The notes under the pieces: model-generated
The model's database searches: none
Told to the model about the DNA's origin: nothing
What the model saw: only the letters and a program-made list of their open reading frames with translations
NCBI GenBank assembly: GCA_946405625.1
Contig: CAMJHQ010000004.1
Coordinates: 62,001 to 126,000 of the forward strand
Origin: an uncultured Lachnospiraceae bacterium
GTDB taxonomy: Bacteria > Bacillota > Clostridia > Lachnospirales > Lachnospiraceae
DNA: 64,000 nt
Reading direction: 5' to 3'
In this document: in pieces, positions 52,732-61,674 of the stretch
How the letters are laid out: every line of letters starts with the position of its first letter
Position numbering within the stretch: the first letter of the stretch is position 1
Program-made: the position numbers and the translations under genes

Positions 52732-52890
52732 CTTAAAACCTCCTATACATTTGCCCTGATCATATTTACGGCAAACTGAATGTACTTGGTATATTACCAG
52801 ATGAATATGGAGTCGAAAGGGACTCAATATGGATTTTATGTGGATTTTTATCTCAGCAAGATGACCTCTTCCTCTAAGAATGGGAAGATG

Positions 52891-54285
52891 TCACACCGAC
52901 GGAAGAATAATCCTTGCCATAACTCCGTCGGATGTATTTGATATTTCTGCAGTTCCTTTTTGTCTTGTGATGATAAGATCTGCCAGATATAGTCCGAGGC
53001 CGCTTCCTTCATGTCTTCCATTCCTTGATGATTCAGCCCTGTAGAATGGTTCGAAAAGATGTGGAAGATCTTTTTCATCAACGGACGCACCGCAGTTTCT
53101 TATCTCAGTTAAAATGTTTTCGTTCTCCCGATAAGCTCTGACCTTTATCTCTGTACCTTCCTCGGAATAGAAAACCGCATTGCTTATAAATGCACCTAAA
53201 GCAAGTGCCGTGAGGTCTGCATTTCCCTCGAAATAAAGGTCCTTCTCGATTTCCTTATTTACGGTTATATCTCTTATCGTGAACAGGTCTTCGGATTCCG
53301 CAAGCTTCCTGTTCAGAACTTCAGCCATATCTATTCTTGATACCGCCATTTCACCGGAAGACTGCATCTTTGATACGGTAAGGATCTCATTTATGAGTGC
53401 TTCCATCTGTTTTACCGTACGAAGCGATCTGGCCAGATATACATCATGATCCGCATACGGCTCTACACCTTCTGCCATTCCCCTGATATTTCCTTCAAGC
53501 ACCGTAACAGGAGTTTTCATCTCATGGGAAGCTGCGGCAAAAAACATTTCCTTCTGACTCTCAAGTTCTTTAACTCTTTCGATCTCATTTTCGAGTTCTT
53601 TGATCTTTTGGTCGAGTGTCGCAGACATAAAGTTAAGGTTTCTTGCAAGATCTCCGATTTCATCTGTACGCCTGTCGTCACATTTAACCGTAAAGTCCAT
53701 ATCTGCCATTTTCTCGGACACCTTACTGAGTTTTCTGACAGGTCGGGCGAAAAGATATGCATATATAAATGAGCTGATAAAAGAAATAAGCACTATGATA
53801 ATGGCTATGTATTTATAACTTCCCGCCAGCGCCCTCGGAATAAGATTGTGCTTTTCGCCGTAATCATAATACAGGATAATGTATTCTACATCCTCATCTG
53901 TAGGTGTGAATGCAGATGTTCCCATAGTTCCCTTATCACCCAGCTTATCATCCGCATTATTAATCTCATCGGATGTTCTGAGACTTCGGGTTCCGATCGT
54001 ATTTACAGGTTTATTATATTTCCCTGCAACATAGTCATCGGCAACATATATAGCCAGATCCATCCCTGTTTCATTTATAAAATCATCTATCAGCTTTCCT
54101 CCCTTTGCCCTTGGAGATTTATTAAGCATCTCAATCAGATCATCAAGTGCGTCTACGGGGGAATACATCATTTCAGGCGTTCTTGAATATAAGAAAAAAC
54201 ATATCAAAAATCCTGACAGGATCTGCACAACAAATGAAATAAGGAATACTTTGAATGATAATCCTTTAATCAGTTTTTTTATCAA
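52891..54285 (-). CDS. Sensor histidine kinase (HAMP, HisKA)
   Basis: A 464-residue classical kinase: two membrane helices (about 12-32 and 150-172) around a small extracellular domain, HAMP (about 173-225), HisKA with the phosphorylated His in ASHEMKTPVTVLEGN, and HATPase (N-box ALGAFISNAVFYS, G-boxes GSGLGLYLADLI). The start is TTG 54285 with AGGGGG upstream, overlapping the response regulator gene by 20 bp. Confidence 0.9.
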   Translation of the reverse strand: MIKKLIKGLSFKVFLISFVVQILSGFLICFFLYSRTPEMMYSPVDALDDLIEMLNKSPRAKGGKLIDDFINETGMDLAIYVADDYVAGKYNKPVNTIGTRSLRTSDEINNADDKLGDKGTMGTSAFTPTDEDVEYIILYYDYGEKHNLIPRALAGSYKYIAIIIVLISFISSFIYAYLFARPVRKLSKVSEKMADMDFTVKCDDRRTDEIGDLARNLNFMSATLDQKIKELENEIERVKELESQKEMFFAAASHEMKTPVTVLEGNIRGMAEGVEPYADHDVYLARSLRTVKQMEALINEILTVSKMQSSGEMAVSRIDMAEVLNRKLAESEDLFTIRDITVNKEIEKDLYFEGNADLTALALGAFISNAVFYSEEGTEIKVRAYRENENILTEIRNCGASVDEKDLPHLFEPFYRAESSRNGRHEGSGLGLYLADLIITRQKGTAEISNTSDGVMARIILPSV

Positions 54286-54955
54286 TCTTATACCCCCTGC
54301 CCCTTACTGTTTCTATATAATCATCCCCAATCTTATGGCGGAGATTCTTTATGTGACTGTCGACTATTCTTTCATCCACGAGAGAATTGAAATCCCATAG
54401 AAGATTCAGCAGCATTTCCCTGCTGTATACTCTGCCCGGATTCTTCGCAAGTGTCAGCAGTATGTCAAATTCACGTGAAGTAAGCACGACATCCTTACCC
54501 TTTACCGTAACACTCATTGTATCCGGATTAATTATGATATCTCCGCAGACCAGTACCTCGTCCTGTCTGATTTCCGCAGAATTACTGCGTCTAAGAAGCG
54601 CTTTTACCTTTCTGAGAAAAATCGGCATTGAGAAGGGCTTTGTTATATAATCATCGGCCATAAGATCATAGCCTTTTATCTGCGTCTTATCATCATTTAA
54701 TGCTGATAGAAAAATCACCGGCACATTTGACTGTTTCTTTATGACCTCACATACACCGAACCCATCTATCTTCGGCATCATAATATCAAGTATCACAAGA
54801 TCATAGTTTTCTTTAGAAAATAAGCCGATTGCCTCAACTCCGTCCGAAGCCGAAACAACCTGATACCCCTCATTGGAAAGGTAATTCATCAGAAGCTCTC
54901 TTATATCCGGCTCATCCTCAACAACAAGCAGTCTTTTACTATTCCTATCAGCCAT
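54266..54955 (-). CDS. Response regulator, OmpR family
   Basis: A 229-residue regulator: receiver (acidic E13-D14, phosphoacceptor D57 in LVILDIMMP, lysine in DDYITKPFS) and winged-helix DNA-binding domain (VVLTSREFDILLTLAKNPGRVYSREMLL, VDSHIKNLRHKIG). ATG 54955 is preferred to an in-frame TTG 9 bp upstream. It is first gene of the pair with the kinase at 52891. Confidence 0.92.
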   Translation of the reverse strand: MADRNSKRLLVVEDEPDIRELLMNYLSNEGYQVVSASDGVEAIGLFSKENYDLVILDIMMPKIDGFGVCEVIKKQSNVPVIFLSALNDDKTQIKGYDLMADDYITKPFSMPIFLRKVKALLRRSNSAEIRQDEVLVCGDIIINPDTMSVTVKGKDVVLTSREFDILLTLAKNPGRVYSREMLLNLLWDFNSLVDERIVDSHIKNLRHKIGDDYIETVRGRGYKIDKKTD

Positions 54956-55001
54956 TCTCTTCAATCCTCATAATAACCATATTTTGATATGCACCTTAAA
55001 A

Positions 55002-55024
55002 CGGCCGGACTCATGGTCCGGCCG
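55002..55024 (-). terminator. Terminator of the CD3324-DUF1062 operon
   Basis: CGGCCGGAC / GTCCGGCCG, loop 5, then TTTT on the minus strand, a few bases after the DUF1062 stop. Confidence 0.85.
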
Positions 55025-55028
55025 ATAT

Positions 55029-55334
55029 TTACTTAAATTCAGCATTGTTTCTTTTCAAAAATTCTATATTATTGCCATATTCCATGGCAGTATCCATGTC
55101 GTTACTTAAAAAGCTTTCATACATATCCTGAGGAATCTTACCCGGCCGCGTCCTTTCATAAATCGTAAGGTTTTTGGGATGCTTACATTTCTTACATCGA
55201 TATATCAGCCAAACGTCAACGCTTTTACCGTTCGCATTTACTCTGTATTTATAAGAATTGATAAACTCCTGTTTCTTCCCGCAACCTCCGCAGCGAAAGT
55301 ACACTTTTATCCCTGCATGTTCAGGCTGATTCAA
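55029..55334 (-). CDS. DUF1062 zinc-ribbon-like protein
   Basis: A 101-residue protein with two CxxC pairs (CGGCGKK and CKKCKHP) separated by SYKYRVNANGKSVDVWLIY, then the NLTIYERTRPGKIP signature of DUF1062. It probably binds zinc; the role is unknown. The start overlaps the preceding CD3324-like gene by 14 bp, so they are translationally linked. Confidence 0.82.
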   Translation of the reverse strand: MNQPEHAGIKVYFRCGGCGKKQEFINSYKYRVNANGKSVDVWLIYRCKKCKHPKNLTIYERTRPGKIPQDMYESFLSNDMDTAMEYGNNIEFLKRNNAEFK

Positions 55335-55611
55335 CGTCTTCTTCTAAGGCCAGTCGCTGATTCCTGAGAATCCTCTGAATGCTTTTCTCCGACAAAGAAA
55401 AACTGCGGGCAAGCTCACGTAAACCCATTCCGCCTTTATAGGACTCATAGATTTTTTCGTTACGCTCACGAAAGAAAACTTTCGCAGAGCTCAGACTGCC
55501 CCACTCCTGTTTTTCCTTGCATGGAATATATATCATTTTCCCGTCTACATATTGCTGAATCGCTTCTATTAATTCCTGTGGCAGTACATTTTCTGCCTTT
55601 ATATAGCTCAT
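55321..55611 (-). CDS. CD3324-family helix-turn-helix protein
   Basis: A 96-residue protein: N-terminal YIKAENVLPQELIEAIQQYVDGKMIYIP and a C-terminal helix-turn-helix (LRELARSFSLSEKSIQRILRN). This matches the small CD3324/Mor-like DNA-binding family of Clostridia. GGGGG precedes the ATG. A CTGAGCTTA/TAAGCTCAG inverted repeat (55646-55680) in the 225-bp gap upstream could be its operator or a leader hairpin. Confidence 0.82.
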   Translation of the reverse strand: MSYIKAENVLPQELIEAIQQYVDGKMIYIPCKEKQEWGSLSSAKVFFRERNEKIYESYKGGMGLRELARSFSLSEKSIQRILRNQRLALEEDVESA

Positions 55612-55836
55612 TTTGATCCCCCTAATTGTATTTCTTTAGGATTCATCTGAGCTTACGATTCATTCATATATTTAAGCTCAGACTACTGAGCGCTAACAAC
55701 TCTGATTCGCATAAAATAATGCTCCTTTCTTCAAAACTATGTATGTCCTTATCATACGTAATATTATCTTATTTTTCAACCTCAATAATGATTATAATAG
55801 AACTTGCTCCGACAATATAATACATGCCTTTACAAA

Positions 55837-56892
55837 TTATATTTCGCAAGCGTGTGTTCTCGTAAGAACCATACCTTCTGTCGATGGAACAAATCCAAGA
55901 TTTTTATACAGAGGCCGGCCCTCCTCTGTCGAGTCAAGACTGATCTCCGTAACACCTCGTTCCCATGCTTCATCTATCAGCATCGAAACCATTTTCTTCG
56001 CAATGCCCTGTCTCTGCCACTCCTTCATTGTATATACATTCATGAGATGAGATCTCTTTCCTGTAGGATGATCGAAGGTCGGCATAATGTATATATAACT
56101 CATCGTCGCACATCCTATAACCCTTTGTCCGTCAAGAGCAAGCACAGTAGTCTGATCACCCTTTTCAAAATACTCCCGACTGCTTTCGATAAGCTCGTCG
56201 CTGTACTCATAAGAAATGTCCAGGTCATTTACAACCTTAAGCATTTCAAGGCGGCTGCTCATCAAGAGTTCCATGTCATCAGGTGAAGCAATCTTATATG
56301 TAACGCTGTAGGTTAACTGATCCGGCAAATGATGAAGATACATGTCTATCGCATCGCGGCTTTCTTCCAGAGCCTTCATCAATCCATAATCCGGATAGGA
56401 ATGATTGTCATGATAATCTATCTCTCCTTCGGATTTTATATCAAAAGCAAGTATCTCTTCATCCGTCGAAAACTCGGCACTTACACCTTCTTTATTTCCT
56501 CTGGAATCAAGTCTTATCCACTTATCGAGACTGCTCACATAAACCGTATTCATTGCGTGAATGCAGTATCCTGTATCGGGCGTATCCCCGAGAGTCAGTC
56601 GTTTGTAGCTGAATCCTGCAGGGATTCCGTTTGCTCTGAGAAGTGCCGCCAGCAGATTCGCCTTTGCCCAGCAGATCCCGACACCAACTCTCAGTGTATC
56701 ACTCGCAGATACGGTAACTCGTCTGTCCTGTGCATCCCATGAATGTTTAATCTCATCTCTGACAAAATAAAATGTATTCTTTATAAGTGACAATTCGTCC
56801 TTCGACTCAGCTTTTAAACGTTCAGCCAGACTTTTGACATCCGGATTGTCGTAATCCACATATTCTGTTTTTTCCAAATATTCGTTATACAT
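55837..56892 (-). CDS. Transglutaminase-like / GNAT acetyltransferase fusion
   Basis: A 351-residue two-domain protein. Residues 1-190 are transglutaminase-like with the catalytic Cys in VGICWAKANLLAALLRANGI, His in YCIHAMNTVYV and Asp in WIRLDSRGN. Residues 205-351 are a GNAT N-acetyltransferase (MNVYTMKEWQRQGIAKKMVSMLIDEAWERG). AGGAAA precedes ATG 56892. The substrates are unknown; linking proteolysis-like and acetylating activities suggests processing of a small peptide or amine. Confidence 0.85.
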   Translation of the reverse strand: MYNEYLEKTEYVDYDNPDVKSLAERLKAESKDELSLIKNTFYFVRDEIKHSWDAQDRRVTVSASDTLRVGVGICWAKANLLAALLRANGIPAGFSYKRLTLGDTPDTGYCIHAMNTVYVSSLDKWIRLDSRGNKEGVSAEFSTDEEILAFDIKSEGEIDYHDNHSYPDYGLMKALEESRDAIDMYLHHLPDQLTYSVTYKIASPDDMELLMSSRLEMLKVVNDLDISYEYSDELIESSREYFEKGDQTTVLALDGQRVIGCATMSYIYIMPTFDHPTGKRSHLMNVYTMKEWQRQGIAKKMVSMLIDEAWERGVTEISLDSTEEGRPLYKNLGFVPSTEGMVLTRTHACEI

Positions 56893-56930
56893 GATGTATT
56901 TCCTATTATGAATTTGTTTTCAGCATTTAA

Positions 56931-57404
56931 TCATGGCTGTTTAATTTCCGCCCTGTACACACGGCTTTCATCGCCGTAAACATCCGTCATCATTTTCCAG
57001 AAAGTATATCCGTATTTCTCATATAGTCCTATCTCACCTGTTGAAATATAAATGTACTTATGTCCTTCCTTATCAGCAAGATCATAGGCATATTCCAGAA
57101 GTTTTCCCATACACCTTTTTCCCCTATGTTCAGGAAAAGTATACGCAAATCCGACCCACGGCGTGAGTGAAGCATCTCGGATATCATCCTGCTCAGCATA
57201 TGTACAAAATGCAAGTAACTCATCACCCTCAGTAAGCAGCAGCACTTGGGTTAATTCACCGCATAGTTCTTTCAGCTTCTTATCACGGAGTAGTTCATAC
57301 AGATACTTTCCCGCTCTCCAATCACTTTTCTCAATTTCATTAAGCCAGTGTTCCTTATTGTCACTGCTATAATAATCATATATTTTCAAATTACTGTTCT
57401 CCAT
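56931..57404 (-). CDS. GNAT N-acetyltransferase
   Basis: A 157-residue GNAT protein. The acetyl-CoA-binding segment is the AYTFPEHRGKRCMGKLLEYAYDLA motif A region, and GEIGLYEKYGYTFWK is the usual C-terminal signature. ATG 57404 is preferred; an in-frame TTG starts 27 bp upstream. Substrate unknown. Confidence 0.87.
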   Translation of the reverse strand: MENSNLKIYDYYSSDNKEHWLNEIEKSDWRAGKYLYELLRDKKLKELCGELTQVLLLTEGDELLAFCTYAEQDDIRDASLTPWVGFAYTFPEHRGKRCMGKLLEYAYDLADKEGHKYIYISTGEIGLYEKYGYTFWKMMTDVYGDESRVYRAEIKQP

Positions 57405-57487
57405 ATTTTTCCAATAATTTAAGCTATACAAATGATTTAGTATTATTTTATATAAATAATTATTTCATACAACAAAAAATCAACAGT

Positions 57488-58792
57488 TTAAAAGAGTTCA
57501 TCCAGCAGTATAAAGTACTTTATTTTCTCCCAATCAGGTTCTATACCGAGTACATCGAAAATCACGTCCGGATTAAAATCAGGATAAACCTTGCCACCAT
57601 ATGTTCCGTCAAAATTATGCTTCAGGCTTCTGTAACAAAGTGCTATATCCTTCCATTTATCTCCGATACCGGTATCACCTACATCTATAAATCCGCTGAT
57701 ATGTCCGGCCTCTATGAATATATTCGGAAGACAGAAGTCTCCGTGAGAAAGTACCGGCTCATAATCCGGCTTATTATTCTCCAGCCATTTGAGCAAAGCC
57801 TCAGGATTCTCGAAGCCATTTTCCCCATAGGTTTCGGGCTCAGCATCCGATGTATCCACCAGATTATTATCGACTCTGTATCTAGCCGCTTTCAACTCAT
57901 CATCAAGACTGCTGCATTTAGGGCAATCGGAAATATTTATACTCCAAAACATTTTAAGTGCTTCTGCCAGCAAAGGCACCAGTTCCTTCGGATGATCCAG
58001 ATAATACCGGCTGCATGACATTTCTCCCGGTATCCTGCTCATAAGCAGATACTGATATTTCTCATCCTTTTCAAAAGCCAAAGCCTTTGGTGCCGGGATT
58101 TTCCCGTCAAGCCAGTTCATGACTCTGACACTCGGTTCTTCATCATATAGCCTGCTATTTAGTATCTTCAGGACGCAGTCATCAAATATCATCACCTTTG
58201 AACCGGACATTCCGATATCACTCGTTGTATACTCTTTTCCGGCGATCATTTTTCGGATACTATCCGGAATCAGTAAAAACACTTTCTCTATAACCTGTTC
58301 GTAATCCGAATCTATCAGATCTATAAACTCACCTGTCTTTTCAAAGCCTTCTATAAACCTGATATTATCTTCTTTTATCCAATCGACAGTGCAATCGGAA
58401 TCTTCGAGTCTCGCCTCTATATCAGAAGCATGATTTCTAATCTCATCATAATGCGCATCAATATATCCCTCTGTCATCGCAAGACAGAAAAATCGAATAT
58501 CCTTCAGATACTCTTCTTCAAAATCCTTTCGCCAGTCAAACGGAATATAGCAACCTTCGACTATAAGACTCTGCTTATTCTCTATGGCAGTCTTTATCAT
58601 TTCCCTTACTATTGGCCAGATATATGTCGTCATCTCCTCATCATCTGACGGAGTAAGAAGAGTATTTCCACTTCTAATGAGCCCCATCTTCAGATGATCT
58701 ATTGAATAGTATGGTATTTTATATTTTTCCAGCATCCGCTGAGCAAGTAATGTCTTTCCCGTATGTGATGCTCCTGTTAGAATTATTACCAT
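57488..58792 (-). CDS. P-loop kinase / aminoglycoside-phosphotransferase fusion
   Basis: A 434-residue fusion. Residues 1-175 are a P-loop kinase like zeta-toxin or nucleotide kinases (GASHTGKT Walker A, IVEGCYIPFDW). Residues 195-434 are an APH(3')-like phosphotransferase (VLSHGDFCLPNIFIEAGHISGFIDVGDTG, with HGD catalytic loop, Asn and metal-binding D). GGAGG precedes ATG 58792. Aminoglycoside resistance is not implied; small-molecule phosphorylation is the safer reading. No antitoxin is adjacent. Confidence 0.85.
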   Translation of the reverse strand: MVIILTGASHTGKTLLAQRMLEKYKIPYYSIDHLKMGLIRSGNTLLTPSDDEEMTTYIWPIVREMIKTAIENKQSLIVEGCYIPFDWRKDFEEEYLKDIRFFCLAMTEGYIDAHYDEIRNHASDIEARLEDSDCTVDWIKEDNIRFIEGFEKTGEFIDLIDSDYEQVIEKVFLLIPDSIRKMIAGKEYTTSDIGMSGSKVMIFDDCVLKILNSRLYDEEPSVRVMNWLDGKIPAPKALAFEKDEKYQYLLMSRIPGEMSCSRYYLDHPKELVPLLAEALKMFWSINISDCPKCSSLDDELKAARYRVDNNLVDTSDAEPETYGENGFENPEALLKWLENNKPDYEPVLSHGDFCLPNIFIEAGHISGFIDVGDTGIGDKWKDIALCYRSLKHNFDGTYGGKVYPDFNPDVIFDVLGIEPDWEKIKYFILLDELF

Positions 58793-58819
58793 AATACCTC
58801 CATCATAATCATTACCAAT

Positions 58820-59581
58820 TCAATGCGTCCGATCTTCTCCGGACACTTCATATGCGGTATATTCATGATCAAATTCATATCCCAATTTCTCAGCAAGATG
58901 AACCGAATTCATATTCTGTGCGTCCCAGCTTGGATATAATCCCTCATCGAGGCACCGCAGGATCAGTGCTGCACATACAATTGTCGCAAGCCCGATTCTC
59001 CGTTCTTCCTCTACTGTATCAACCTCTATCTCTATTCCTTCTTTGTATCTGGTATAAGAGGATGCTCCGGCTACAATCCGGCCTGATTTAAGAATCACCA
59101 TACCTCGACCCATTTCCAGATATTTTTCTTTGCTTCCGAATGCCGAAACAAAATCCCTTGTCACCGGATCCGGCAGACACATATCATAAATCTTTTCATC
59201 TATCTCTTTCATCTCATATCCGACAGGCAGTTCCTTTATCATGCTTCTGAGAAGCTCTTTATCAAACTGCGTATCCTTTTTGATGGCATATCTGACCACC
59301 TTCTTTGCCATGGGAAAACACTCTTCGATACATACTTCCCAAGCTTTATTCTGAGGTGTCATAATCACAAAACCATCAGGTTTTTTCTCTACAAGTTCCT
59401 TATCCGGTTCTCCCGCATAGAAAGCAAAGCATCCTACATATGCCATTGCAGAGATCGGAGACTCCAGATCGGTAACATAGATTTTCCCCATTACCTTCTG
59501 CAAACAGGAATAGATCAGAGTTTCCTGCCAGCCTTCAAAAAGATGCATTACTTTAGATGTATCTGTAAGTTCGTATATCAT
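58820..59581 (-). CDS. GNAT acetyltransferase (PF12746/ZmaR-like)
   Basis: A 253-residue protein. The C-terminal half holds the acetyl-CoA fold (EVDTVEEERRIGLATIVCAALILRCLDEG, then YPSWDAQNMNSVHLAEKLGYEF). The N-terminal half is the extra domain of the GNAT_acetyltran group, which includes zwittermicin-resistance protein. ATG overlaps the TGA of the upstream fusion gene (ATGA). Confidence 0.85.
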   Translation of the reverse strand: MIYELTDTSKVMHLFEGWQETLIYSCLQKVMGKIYVTDLESPISAMAYVGCFAFYAGEPDKELVEKKPDGFVIMTPQNKAWEVCIEECFPMAKKVVRYAIKKDTQFDKELLRSMIKELPVGYEMKEIDEKIYDMCLPDPVTRDFVSAFGSKEKYLEMGRGMVILKSGRIVAGASSYTRYKEGIEIEVDTVEEERRIGLATIVCAALILRCLDEGLYPSWDAQNMNSVHLAEKLGYEFDHEYTAYEVSGEDRTH

Positions 59582-60687
59582 TTTTTAATATCATCCTTTT
59601 TCAACAATGAATAATACATCCTGCCCTCATATTTACCATCGATAAAAAAGTAATCCCTGAGGGTACCTTCATACTCAAAGCCGCATTTTTCAATTACTTT
59701 TTTTGATTTTATATTGGATGGTCTGACGCAGATCTGAACTTTATTAAAGCCTATCTTATCGAAGCCATAACGTATGATTGCCTTTGTGGCTTCGGTTGCA
59801 TAACCTTTTCCCTGATAAGCTCTGCCGATACAATACTCTATCTCGCCCCAGCTGCCTGCCTTATCTACAAGGAAATACGCGATCTGTCCGATGCATTCAC
59901 CGGACTCTTTTTCAATCACTGCCCATCTGAATGTAAAATCGGAGTTATATGCAATTATATATTTCTGAATGAGGCCCTGTACTTTCTCAAGCGAATCATA
60001 AACCGGCTCGCCGTAATTTTTCTGAACCTCTTCATCTCCTGCCCAGTTGCTTAGTATAGACTCCGCGTCATCCGGCTTAAACGGACGTATCAAAAGTCTA
60101 TCGGTTTCAACCTCTCTCGTACCGCAAGCATTAATCCTGATAGAAATCTCACTCTTCTTATAGGTCTTTATCATCTCGATCGTTTCTGAAACCTTAGGGC
60201 ATGCCGCATATCTACCCGGCCACATACTCTCATTGTAGAATTTATACGTAGTCTCGGCATCCATATACGGATTGCTTTGTGTAGAATTACATTCCTTTGG
60301 CACGATCATTTCAAAGCCTTTTTCAAAGCCGCTCTTTATGGTTGCGTCTATGCAGTAATCCGTCTGAAGTCCCACAGTTATTATCTTCTTAATATTCTTT
60401 GATCTGAGATATGCCTCCAGTCCGGTCGATTCATGAAAAGCACTGTTTACATTCTTATCAAATATCTTTTCGTCCTCCTTCGGAGCGACTACATCATATA
60501 TCTCAAAAGCATCATCTCCCTTTGAGAAACCCGAACCCGGACCATCGTCATGTCTTACATAGATCACTTCAACTCCATTTTTACGGGAAGCATCGATCAG
60601 CTGCTTTAAATTATCTTCAAACTGCTGGTAACCATACAGTCTCTCATCAGTTATTCCCTTTTGCACATCAATCACAAGTAAAACCAT
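59578..60687 (-). CDS. Isochorismatase-like hydrolase / GNAT fusion
   Basis: A 369-residue protein. Residues 1-170 are a cysteine hydrolase of the isochorismatase/nicotinamidase family (LLVIDVQKG, KNVNSAF, catalytic Cys in VGLQTDYCIDAT). Residues 195-369 are a RimJ/RimL-type GNAT (TDRLLIRPFKPDD, GEIEYCIGRAYQGKGYATEA, GFEYEGTLRDYFFIDGKYE). ATG 60687 is the first methionine giving the proper isochorismatase N-terminus. Confidence 0.88.
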   Translation of the reverse strand: MVLLVIDVQKGITDERLYGYQQFEDNLKQLIDASRKNGVEVIYVRHDDGPGSGFSKGDDAFEIYDVVAPKEDEKIFDKNVNSAFHESTGLEAYLRSKNIKKIITVGLQTDYCIDATIKSGFEKGFEMIVPKECNSTQSNPYMDAETTYKFYNESMWPGRYAACPKVSETIEMIKTYKKSEISIRINACGTREVETDRLLIRPFKPDDAESILSNWAGDEEVQKNYGEPVYDSLEKVQGLIQKYIIAYNSDFTFRWAVIEKESGECIGQIAYFLVDKAGSWGEIEYCIGRAYQGKGYATEATKAIIRYGFDKIGFNKVQICVRPSNIKSKKVIEKCGFEYEGTLRDYFFIDGKYEGRMYYSLLKKDDIKK

Positions 60688-60716
60688 AATTCTCTTAACC
60701 CTCAGCCTTCTAATAG

Positions 60717-61643
60717 TCAGAACAATCTTTCTTGCAGGTCTATCCACGATTCCTGCGGAACTTCATGTATCTTATCACCTTCCATATAATTTCCGATCAG
60801 GAACGGGGATGCAATGTCATGCAGTTTGTTCTGTGCAAGCACTGTTTCCGGTTCTGCATTTGCGTAACAGTACTTGCAAAGGTGCATACAGGTATTATAT
60901 GCGCCAATATCACAAGAAAGGTAACATGCACATTCTGCTCTGGCTCCCTTCTTATTCGGTGCGATCAGCCTTTTGCCGATAGCCTTTTCGTAATCACTGA
61001 TCTTCATACATCCGCTGCAGTCAGCTCCGTACTCTGCCAGTTCTGTGCCTTCTGCGCAGGGCTTAACGATCATGCCGCAATCTGTCGCAATCTTTATCAT
61101 ACTTTTCCCCAGCGTCAATCTGTCCTCTTTCGAAACCTCTCTTGCCTCAGGAAAGTTCTTTCTGACCTTCGGGTATAAATCTATAAAACTGATAACCACC
61201 GTCTTCGTATACCCCTTCAGACTTTCCGCTATCTGTCTGAAAGCATGTAAATGATATTCTGCCGTATATTTTTCAGAGAGAAATATCGGATCATACCTCC
61301 AACCTACGGAATTTACTCCTACAATATCGGATAGTGTTATGAAATCCTCTATCAAGCGATGTTTATCCGGAACATTAGGCTCGATATCGCGTCCGTAAGG
61401 AGTCAGTGTCACAAACCAGTATTGACCGAAGTCCTCTATCAAATCCATATAAGGAAACATCGGTGCCGGATTCTTTGTACAGAACCCAATCACGTCGACC
61501 ACTGACGGTTCCAGCCTGTACTTATTCACCTGGCTCGGATTGTACGGATTGCGGACACAGACAAAACCTTCTTTTATTCTGCCCGCAAACCACTCAGCGT
61601 AGAAAGCCGGTATATCTGTTCTTTGTCCCGTATTAATGATCAT
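60717..61643 (-). CDS. DUF1848 protein (radical-SAM-like cysteine motif)
   Basis: A 308-residue DUF1848 protein. The N-terminal barrel-like part (INTGQRTDIPAFYAEW, GFCTKNPAPMFPYM) precedes cysteines in CSGCM, CACYLSCDIGAYNTC and CKYCYAN. The last resembles an SPL-type radical SAM or Fe-S site. Enzymatic role unknown. It is common in Clostridia. Confidence 0.85.
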   Translation of the reverse strand: MIINTGQRTDIPAFYAEWFAGRIKEGFVCVRNPYNPSQVNKYRLEPSVVDVIGFCTKNPAPMFPYMDLIEDFGQYWFVTLTPYGRDIEPNVPDKHRLIEDFITLSDIVGVNSVGWRYDPIFLSEKYTAEYHLHAFRQIAESLKGYTKTVVISFIDLYPKVRKNFPEAREVSKEDRLTLGKSMIKIATDCGMIVKPCAEGTELAEYGADCSGCMKISDYEKAIGKRLIAPNKKGARAECACYLSCDIGAYNTCMHLCKYCYANAEPETVLAQNKLHDIASPFLIGNYMEGDKIHEVPQESWIDLQERLF

Positions 61644-61674
61644 ATCGCATATTCACCCTGTATCGCTCCATCAA

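Noticed and set aside
57488-58792. A true aminoglycoside-resistance gene
   Set aside because: The APH-like domain is common in enzymes with other substrates, and it is fused to another kinase; resistance cannot be claimed from sequence.
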